Source: an uncultured Verrucomicrobiota bacterium
Lineage (GTDB): Bacteria > Verrucomicrobiota > Kiritimatiellia > CAIVKH01
Assembly (NCBI GenBank): GCA_937996795.1
Contig: CALKUH010000038.1
Span: forward strand, 1 to 64,000
DNA: 64,000 nt
Direction: 5' to 3'
The notes beneath the pieces were generated by a model. That model saw only the letters and a program-made list of their open reading frames with translations. It had not been told where the DNA came from and made no database searches. The stretch's first letter is position 1. The number at the start of each line of letters is the position of its first letter. A program made the translations under genes and the position numbers. This document shows positions 58,509 through 64,000 of this stretch, in pieces.

Positions 58509-59419
58509 GCCTTCAGCGTGCCCACCCAATGTGAAAGGGACGACAGGCCTTCGCGTGCCATGAAGTCGCGGATGCCCTGCGCCACGCGCAGCGCCGTATC
58601 CGGCGTGGTGAAACTCGCGGTGCCGACGGCCACGGCGCTCGCGCCGACCATCAGGAACTCCAGCGCGTCCTCCGCCGTGGTGATGCCGCCCATGCCGACG
58701 ACCGGAATCTTGACGGCTTTCGCCGCGAGCCAGACGAGGCGCAGCGCGATGGGTTTGATCGCCGGCCCGGTCAGCCCGCCGGTCTTGTTCGCCAGCACCG
58801 GCTTGCGCGTCTTCAGGTCCACGCCCATCGCGGGAAACGAATTGATGAGCGAAATCGCGTCCGCCCCGCAGGCCTCGGCGCAGCGCGCATACTCCGCAAT
58901 GTCGCTGACGTTCGGCGCGAGCTTCGGCATCAGCGGCAGCTTCGTCGCCTTGCGGATTTCCTTCACGACGCGCTCGAACATCCGGATGTCCGTTCCGAAC
59001 AGCGCGCTGCCTTCCTTGATGTTCGGGCACGAGACGTTCACCTCAAGGCCCGCGATGCCCGGCACCGCGTCGAACCGCGCCGCGACCTCGGCGTATTCCT
59101 CCACCGTCTTGCCCCAGATGTTCACGATCACCGGCACATCGTAGTTGCGGAGGAACGGCATGTACTCGCTCACGAAGCCGTCCACCCCGGGGCCCGGCAG
59201 GCCAATCGCGTTGAGCAGCCCGCTGGCGACCTCCGCCGTGCGCGGCGTCGGATTGCCTTTCGTCGGATTCAGGCAAATCCCCTTCACCACGATCGCGCCC
59301 AGCTGGTTCAGGTCCACCAACTCGGCATACTCCGGGCCATACCCGAACGTGCCCGACGCGGTCATCACCGGATTCTTCATCCGGATGCCGCCGATGTTTA
59401 CGGAGACGTCGGGGTTCAC
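58505..59419 (-). CDS. pyrD: Dihydroorotate dehydrogenase B, catalytic subunit
   Basis: Class 1B enzyme oxidising dihydroorotate to orotate with FMN, passing electrons to PyrK and NAD. The 304 residues show PVMTASGTFGYGPEY, KGICLNPTKGNPTPR, the active-site Cys in NVSCPNIKEG, NSFPAMGVD and IPVVGMGGITTAEDALEF. GTG at 59419 is the start (GGGAGGA six bases upstream); it overlaps the pyrK stop (GTGA). The pairing with pyrK confirms the 1B class. Confidence 0.96.
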   Translation of the reverse strand: MNPDVSVNIGGIRMKNPVMTASGTFGYGPEYAELVDLNQLGAIVVKGICLNPTKGNPTPRTAEVASGLLNAIGLPGPGVDGFVSEYMPFLRNYDVPVIVNIWGKTVEEYAEVAARFDAVPGIAGLEVNVSCPNIKEGSALFGTDIRMFERVVKEIRKATKLPLMPKLAPNVSDIAEYARCAEACGADAISLINSFPAMGVDLKTRKPVLANKTGGLTGPAIKPIALRLVWLAAKAVKIPVVGMGGITTAEDALEFLMVGASAVAVGTASFTTPDTALRVAQGIRDFMAREGLSSLSHWVGTLKA

Positions 59420-60204
59420 GCGAGTTCCTCCCATACGACATCGCGGGCGTCGAAGACCGGGCCTTCGCGGCAGGCGCGGGCCCAGGTCCATCCGTCGCCG
59501 TCCTTCACCTTCAAAACGCAGGTCAGGCAGGCGCCGACGCCGCAGCCCATGTTGTTGTCCATCGACGTCCACGCGGGCCACCCCTGCTGCAGCGCGCGCG
59601 CCGCCACGGCCTTGAGCATGCCGCCGGGGCCGCAGACAAAAAGTTCCGGGGCGCGCCCCGCGCCCTCGGCCTTCCACCACGCATCCAGCGCATCGGTCAC
59701 GATGCCGCGGCGGCCGAGGCTGCCGTCCTCCGTCGTCACATGCACGGTCCAGCCCAGCGCCTCGAAATCCGACACGCACAGGATGTCCTTCGCCGCGCGT
59801 CCGCCGAAGAACGCGACGCCTTTCACCGGCGACGTGCGCGCGGTGAGGTAGAGCGCGGCCATGCCGTAGCCGCCGGCGACGATGACCGGATAGCGCCCGG
59901 TTTGGGGCGCGGGAAATCCGTGGCCCAGCGGGCCGAGGATGCTGAGCGACTCGCCGGCCTTCAGATACCGCAGCGTGTGGGTGCCCTTGCCCACGTCCTT
60001 GTAGAGGATCGCCAGCGTGTCGCCGTCCGCGCGGAATACGCTGAACGGGCGGCGCAGGACGCACTCCTCCAGATGCGGCACTTTGACATGGATGAACTGG
60101 CCGGGCTTCACCTTCGGCGCAACGGCCGGCGCGCGCATGTGCAAGAGGTTGTAGCCGCCCTGGATGGGCTGATGATCGATGACGATGGCGTGTTCGAGAT
60201 TCAT
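59416..60204 (-). CDS. pyrK: Dihydroorotate dehydrogenase B, electron transfer subunit
   Basis: FAD and [2Fe-2S] subunit that passes electrons from PyrD to NAD. The 262 residues carry the FAD-binding RRPFSVFRAD, the NAD-domain IVAGGYGMAALYL and CGPGGMLKAV, and the cluster motif CGVGACLTCVL with a later Cys in RACREGPVF. It is first in its group; 77 bases separate it from thiL. Confidence 0.94.
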   Translation of the reverse strand: MNLEHAIVIDHQPIQGGYNLLHMRAPAVAPKVKPGQFIHVKVPHLEECVLRRPFSVFRADGDTLAILYKDVGKGTHTLRYLKAGESLSILGPLGHGFPAPQTGRYPVIVAGGYGMAALYLTARTSPVKGVAFFGGRAAKDILCVSDFEALGWTVHVTTEDGSLGRRGIVTDALDAWWKAEGAGRAPELFVCGPGGMLKAVAARALQQGWPAWTSMDNNMGCGVGACLTCVLKVKDGDGWTWARACREGPVFDARDVVWEELA

Positions 60205-60281
60205 GCGAATAAGGGGCGCAATCTCGCCTGTTTATCGCGCGGGGTCAAGCGGGCTCCGTGCGGACGAAAGGGCTTCCGGGG

Positions 60282-61226
60282 TCAGCGGAAATGCTCATAG
60301 CCCTTGATCGACAGCCGCTGGTCCGGCGCGCCGGGCATGCGCAGGCGGATGAGGCCGGGGTGCGGCGTGATCGCGCCGATCGGCGTCACCGGCGTCGTGA
60401 ATGCGCGGCGCCAGGCCCGGAGGAACGCGGGCACGGCGCCGCGGGGCACGGTGAACAGCAGTTCGAAATCCTCGCCATCGCGCAGCGCGTGTTCAACCGC
60501 CGTGAGGCCGTCGTTCATCGCGCGCGCGGCGGGCGTGACGGGGATGCGATGCGGGTCGAGGTCCGCGCCGACACCGGACGCCGTCGCGAGGTGGCGCAGG
60601 TCCGTGGCGAGCCCGTCGCTGAGGTCGATCATCGCGCGCGCCCAGCGCCCGGCGCGCAGCCACGCGCCCTCGGCCAGGCGCGGCGTAAACCGCAGGTGCC
60701 GCCCGCGCAGGCTGCCGCCCAAGGCGCCGGTCACCATCAGGACGTCGCCGGGCCGCGCGCCGCTGCGCAGGATCGCGCGTCCGCGGGGGACGTCGCCAAT
60801 GCCGAAGAGGTGCAGCGCGAGTTGATCCGCCCGCACCGTCTCGCCGCCGACGATGGATACCCCGTGCGGTTCGGCGAGGCGGCGCATGCCGCGGTAGAGC
60901 GCGCGCAGTCGCGCAACCGGCGTATGCGGCGGAGCGGCGAGGCTGACGAGCAGGTGGCGCGGCGCGGCGCCCATCGCGGCGAAGTCGCTGAACACGCGGC
61001 CCAGCGCCTTGTGGCCCACCCGCGCGGGCGGAGCGTCCGGCAGGAAGTGAACGCCCTCGACCACGGCGTCGCACTTGAGCACCATGTCCGTCGAGCGCGA
61101 GCCGCGCACGACCGCCGCGTCGTCGCCCGGCCCCACTAAGACGTCCCGCGCCGCCACGCCGCCCGGCGCGAGCATGCGAATCAGCGCCCGTTCCCCGAGT
61201 TCCGCCAGCGTGGAGTTCGCGTTCAT
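60282..61226 (-). CDS. thiL: Thiamine-monophosphate kinase
   Basis: Phosphorylates thiamine monophosphate to the active diphosphate. The 314 residues have the AIRS-type fold with VGPGDDAAVV (metal Asp pair), KCDAVVEGVHFLP, VSIVGGETVRAD, MVTGALGGS and MIDLSDGLATDLRHL. The start overlaps the CPBP protease stop by four bases. Other thi genes are not in the window. Confidence 0.95.
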   Translation of the reverse strand: MNANSTLAELGERALIRMLAPGGVAARDVLVGPGDDAAVVRGSRSTDMVLKCDAVVEGVHFLPDAPPARVGHKALGRVFSDFAAMGAAPRHLLVSLAAPPHTPVARLRALYRGMRRLAEPHGVSIVGGETVRADQLALHLFGIGDVPRGRAILRSGARPGDVLMVTGALGGSLRGRHLRFTPRLAEGAWLRAGRWARAMIDLSDGLATDLRHLATASGVGADLDPHRIPVTPAARAMNDGLTAVEHALRDGEDFELLFTVPRGAVPAFLRAWRRAFTTPVTPIGAITPHPGLIRLRMPGAPDQRLSIKGYEHFR

Positions 61227-62128
61227 GAAATACTCAGCAGGATCGCCGTGGTGATCGCATTAAAAATCGCGTGCATCGCGACCGGCACGGTCAGCGACCC
61301 GGTGTACACATACGCCGCGCCCAGCGCCATCGACAGGCCGAACAGCGTGACGAAGGACGGCAGGTGGCCGTGGATGATGGCGAACAGGAACGACGTCACG
61401 AGCAGGCCCGCCCACACGCCATAGCGGCGGGCCAGCACGGGCAGCAGCAGGCCGCGAAAAATGATCTCCTCGAACAGCGGCGCCAGCCCCACGGCGAGCG
61501 CAAGGAAGTAGGCGCGCATCCACCGGTTCTTTTCATCGGCGATGGCGAAGGCGACTTCCTGCAGCGAGGGCTGGTGGCCGACGAGTTGCAGGAACAGGTG
61601 GAACAGCACCGTCGCCAGCAGCAGCGCGGGCAGGACGCCCAGGAGCGCGACAAGTCCCTTCACCACGTCGAGCGGGGCCGCGAACAGGTCCATGCCGAAC
61701 GCATCGCGCCACGCGCGGCGCCGACGCCACAGCAGGAGCGCGACCGCGACAAGTCCGAGCCCGTGGAATACGAGGCTCTGCAACAGGACCAGGCGCGACG
61801 CCGCCTCCATCCCCCATCCCTCCGTCAGGCGGAGCCAGGCGCCGCGCGCAAACGCCGCGGCCAGGAAACCGGACAGCAGCACGATGAGGAGAATCCGCAC
61901 ATCGTGGCCGTCCCACGGCCAGCCGAGCAGGCGGTTCACCGCATGGCGCATCGGCGGCGGGCGGCGCATCCAGCGCACGACGAACACCACGTTGATGATG
62001 AGCCCGAGCAGGACGAGCACGCCGTAGACGGACCCGATCAGCGCGGCGCGCTGGAGCAAATCGTATTCAAGGGAGGAGAATCCGCCGATCTCGGCCTGGG
62101 CGAGCGTCAGCATGGCGGACGACGTCAC
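61223..62128 (-). CDS. CPBP/CAAX-type intramembrane metalloprotease
   Basis: A 301-residue protein with about eight helices. The family motifs are PLFEEIIFRGLLLPVL (EExxxR), FAIIHGHLPSF (FxxxH) and MHAIFNA (HxxxN), which place the metal site in the membrane. The substrate is unknown; bacterial members act in protein processing or immunity to peptides. It overlaps the glycosyltransferase and thiL genes by four bases each. Confidence 0.87.
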   Translation of the reverse strand: MTSSAMLTLAQAEIGGFSSLEYDLLQRAALIGSVYGVLVLLGLIINVVFVVRWMRRPPPMRHAVNRLLGWPWDGHDVRILLIVLLSGFLAAAFARGAWLRLTEGWGMEAASRLVLLQSLVFHGLGLVAVALLLWRRRRAWRDAFGMDLFAAPLDVVKGLVALLGVLPALLLATVLFHLFLQLVGHQPSLQEVAFAIADEKNRWMRAYFLALAVGLAPLFEEIIFRGLLLPVLARRYGVWAGLLVTSFLFAIIHGHLPSFVTLFGLSMALGAAYVYTGSLTVPVAMHAIFNAITTAILLSIS

Positions 62129-63105
62129 GCGCCGGGCGATTCCGCCGTCTCGCGGATGACGTAGATGGGTTTCTGCTGCGATTCGTGATAGGTCCGGATC
62201 TGCATTTCGGCGAGCAGGCCCATGCTGATGAACTGCATGCAGAACGCCATCATCATCAGCGGCGTGATCACCCAGAAGGGGCGTTTCAACAAGTGCGGGT
62301 CCGCGAGCAGGAACACGCGATCAACCAGCAGCGCGCCGAGCATCAGCGCGGCCACCGCGCCGCACGCGAGGCCGATGCGGCCGAAGACCTGGATCGGGCG
62401 CGTGCTGTAGTGCAGGAGAAACTTCACCGTCAGCAGGTCCAGCACCACGCGGAACGTGCGCGAAATGCCGTACTTCGATTTGCCGAACTGGCGCGCGTGG
62501 TGCGTCACCACCACTTCGTCAATGCGGCCGCCCACCCAGCTCGCGAGCGCGGGGATGAACCGGTGCATCTCGCCATAGAGGTGGACATTCTGGATCACCT
62601 CGCGGCGGTAGGCTTTGAGCGTGCAGCCGTAGTCGTGCAGCGCCACGCCGGTCATTTTGCTGATCAGGCCGTTCGCGATGATCGACGGCAGGCGGCGGTT
62701 GATGAAGGTGTCCTTGCGGTCCTTGCGCCAGCCGCTGACGACGTCGAATCCGGCGTCGATGCGTTCGAGCAATTTCGGGATGTCGGCCGGGTCGTTCTGC
62801 AAATCCGCGTCGAGCGTCACCACGACGTCCCCGCGCGCGGCGTGGAATCCCGCGCTCATCGCGGCGGTCTGCCCGAAATTGCGGCGGAACCGGAGCGCGC
62901 GCAAATGCGGGATCTTCCGCGTATTCGCCACCAGCAGCTCCCACGTGCGGTCCGAGCTGCCGTCGTCCACGAGCAGGATTTCGTAGGAGCGTCCCAGGCG
63001 AGACAGCGAGGCGTGCAGCTTCTCACACAGGAGATCGACGCTCTCCTCCTCGTTGTACACGGGAATCACAACGGACACGGCGGGCGCTGGCGTGCTGGAT
63101 GACAT
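62125..63105 (-). CDS. GT2-family polyprenyl-phosphate glycosyltransferase
   Basis: A 326-residue enzyme of the dolichyl-phosphate mannose synthase / ArnC type, moving a sugar from a nucleotide sugar to a lipid phosphate. The GT-A domain shows VSVVIPVYNEEESV, ILLVDDGSSDRTW, TLDADLQNDP (DxD) and DYGCTLKAYRREV; two membrane helices follow (about 240-262 and 275-298). Lipid-linked sugars made by such enzymes feed GT-C enzymes like the DUF2723 protein of this window. The start at 63105 (MSSSTPAPA) is supported by a CATTAT hexamer seven bases before it; an ATG at 63114 adds three residues. Confidence 0.9.
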   Translation of the reverse strand: MSSSTPAPAVSVVIPVYNEEESVDLLCEKLHASLSRLGRSYEILLVDDGSSDRTWELLVANTRKIPHLRALRFRRNFGQTAAMSAGFHAARGDVVVTLDADLQNDPADIPKLLERIDAGFDVVSGWRKDRKDTFINRRLPSIIANGLISKMTGVALHDYGCTLKAYRREVIQNVHLYGEMHRFIPALASWVGGRIDEVVVTHHARQFGKSKYGISRTFRVVLDLLTVKFLLHYSTRPIQVFGRIGLACGAVAALMLGALLVDRVFLLADPHLLKRPFWVITPLMMMAFCMQFISMGLLAEMQIRTYHESQQKPIYVIRETAESPGA

Positions 63106-63112
63106 GCCGGGC

Positions 63113-63118
63113 ATAATG
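63113..63118 (-). promoter_or_regulatory. -10-like hexamer CATTAT, leaderless start
   Basis: CATTAT on the minus strand ends seven bases before the ATG at 63105; TTGCCT lies 19 bases further upstream. Confidence 0.4.
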
Positions 63119-63173
63119 CGTTGGGCGGCAACGGGAGGCAATACGGGAATGGCGCGGCGACGCCGCGCGGCGG

Positions 63174-63845
63174 TTATTCGCCCAGCAGGTCCGGCCGGCG
63201 CGCCGTGGTGCGCAGGCGGGACTGTTCCGCGCGCCAGCGGGCGATTTCCTCGTGGTTGCCGTTCAGCAGGACGGCGGGCACGGACATGCCGCGGAATTCG
63301 GCGGGCCGCGTATACTGCGGGCCTTCCAGCGCGGGGCTCGTGAAGGACTCCTGTTCCGTCGCGCCCTCGCCGCCCAGCACGCCGGGCAGCAGGCGGACCA
63401 CCGCGTCGATGACGACCGCCGCGGGCAGCACGCCATTGGTCAGGACATAGTCGCCGATGGACAGCTCGTCCGTCACCAGCGCCTCGCGCACGCGTTCGTC
63501 CACGCCCTCGTAGTGGCCGCAGATGAAAATGAGATGCGCGGCGGCGGTCAACTCGCGGGCCACGGACTGGCGGAAGACACGCCCCTGCGGGCACATCAGG
63601 ATGACGCGGCTGTCGGGCGTGCGGATCGATTCGACCGCGGCAAACAGGGGTTCGGGCTTCATCACCATGCCGGGCCCGCCGCCGAAGGGACGGTCGTCCG
63701 TCGTCTGGTGCTTGTCGGTGGCGAAGTCGCGGAGGTTGACGGTGCGCAGGTCCAGCGCGCCTTTTTGGATCGCCCGCTTCATCATGCTGGCGCGGAGGAA
63801 TCCGTCCAGCATCTCGGGGAAAATCGTGATTACGTCAATGCGCAC
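63174..63845 (-). CDS. trmD: tRNA (guanine-N1-)-methyltransferase TrmD
   Basis: Methylates G37 of tRNAs, preventing frameshifts. The 223 residues show DVITIFPEMLDGF, RPFGGGPGMVMKPEP, FICGHYEGVDERV and the trefoil-knot segment SIGDYVLTNG, with the C-terminal LEGPQYTRPAEF. The start is GTG, with GAGGA seven bases upstream. A khpA-like gene end lies 87 bases upstream; rimM and rplS, common neighbours, are not beside it here. Confidence 0.95.
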   Translation of the reverse strand: MRIDVITIFPEMLDGFLRASMMKRAIQKGALDLRTVNLRDFATDKHQTTDDRPFGGGPGMVMKPEPLFAAVESIRTPDSRVILMCPQGRVFRQSVARELTAAAHLIFICGHYEGVDERVREALVTDELSIGDYVLTNGVLPAAVVIDAVVRLLPGVLGGEGATEQESFTSPALEGPQYTRPAEFRGMSVPAVLLNGNHEEIARWRAEQSRLRTTARRPDLLGE

Positions 63846-63849
63846 AGGT

Positions 63850-63924
63850 CCGTCCTCGTCCTTGTCGTCGTCCTCGCCCTCGACAACCGGATCACGAGGA
63901 GGAGAACGAGGACGACGACGGGGA
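63850..63924. repeat. GAC-rich imperfect inverted repeat between khpA and trmD
   Basis: GTCGTCGTCCTCG on the left (63864-63876) faces CGAGGACGACGAC on the right (63907-63919), within longer GAC/CTC-rich arms. It may form a hairpin in the leader of trmD and is similar in composition to the spacer at 9911-9970. Confidence 0.5.
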
Positions 63925-63932
63925 CGAATGGC

Positions 63933-64000
63933 TTATTCGATGACTTCCAGCACCGCGCGCCGGTTGTCCTTCGCCGCGATGGCGCTGACGAGGGCGCGCA
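63933..64000 (-). CDS. KhpA-like KH-domain RNA-binding protein, 3' end only
   Basis: The last 22 codons, RALVSAIAAKDNRR followed by AVLEVIE and stop, match the C-terminal helix and strand of the small KH-domain protein KhpA (YlqC), normally found with rpsP, rimM and trmD. The gene continues beyond the window. Assignment rests on this short piece plus its position before trmD. Confidence 0.6.
   Translation of the reverse strand, partial: RALVSAIAAKDNRRAVLEVIE

Noticed and set aside
1..64000. CRISPR arrays, rRNA genes, prophage genes or a replication origin
   Set aside because: No regularly spaced direct repeats, rRNA stretches, phage structural genes or DnaA-box clusters were seen.
63933..64000. 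End of rimM as the gene upstream of trmD
   Set aside because: The terminal AVLEVIE and the preceding helix fit a KH-domain protein, not the RimM C-terminus.

Overview
This 64 kb window is a G+C-rich chromosomal segment from a Gram-negative, diderm bacterium. It carries lpxD, bamA, an ompH/skp-like chaperone and an RND/TolC-type efflux system, so the cell has LPS and an outer membrane. Several traits point to the PVC superphylum, most plausibly a Kiritimatiellota or other Verrucomicrobiota lineage: very large secreted beta-helix and autotransporter-strand repeat proteins with a C-terminal anchor-like tail, a DUF2723/TPR membrane protein, a secreted multi-module GH13 enzyme, and many short dispersed repeats between genes. 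The taxonomy is inferred from gene content; there is no rRNA gene in the window.

Layout. 1-2.9 kb: a possible IS21-type terminus at the left edge, then clpB. 2.9-12.4 kb: one long minus-strand block, tRNA-Gln, prs, rplY, pth, rpsF, ssb, rpsR, rplI, dnaB, bamA, ompH, lpxD, joining translation, replication and envelope assembly. 12.4-13.1 kb: an apparently non-coding stretch with decayed two-component remnants. 13.1-22.1 kb: a 1319-residue exported beta-helix protein, a zinc-ribbon protein, an Nfu-type Fe-S protein, an HD hydrolase, a YhcH-type protein, a secreted carbohydrate-binding-like protein, panC and a polysaccharide deacetylase.

22.2-36.0 kb is the most distinctive part, a metal (probably copper) resistance island. 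An ECF sigma factor with a cysteine-rich tail is transcribed away from a Cu(I)-type P1B ATPase that carries two N-terminal CPMHP/CGM metal-binding modules. A second ECF sigma factor, a Phd/PIN toxin-antitoxin pair, a run of secreted or membrane-anchored cysteine-rich proteins, a DUF2231 membrane protein, a CnrY/CnrX-like pair, and a complete CusC-CusB-CusA-type efflux pump follow on the plus strand. Two genes of the island share a 12-base promoter element with the same spacing to a CGTT element, which suggests an internal ECF regulon.

36.2-42.9 kb: a secreted GH13 enzyme with duplicated N-terminal modules and a 1256-residue exported mosaic protein. 43.0-47.5 kb (minus): MFS transporter, HExxH peptidase, uvrC, then a PIN/RHH toxin-antitoxin pair. 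47.6-49.4 kb: an esterase and an EamA exporter. 49.5-51.1 kb: murJ. 51.3-56.4 kb: a DUF2723/TPR protein and a FecCD/BtuCD-type ABC importer. 56.4-63.8 kb (minus): tightly overlapping groups pyrK-pyrD-unknown-pgpA and glycosyltransferase-CPBP protease-thiL, then trmD and the 3' end of a khpA-like gene at the right edge.

Two genome-scale features recur. Many genes have a TATAnn-like hexamer only 6-8 bases before the start codon, consistent with leaderless transcription. Four of the five convergent gene junctions hold strong inverted repeats.
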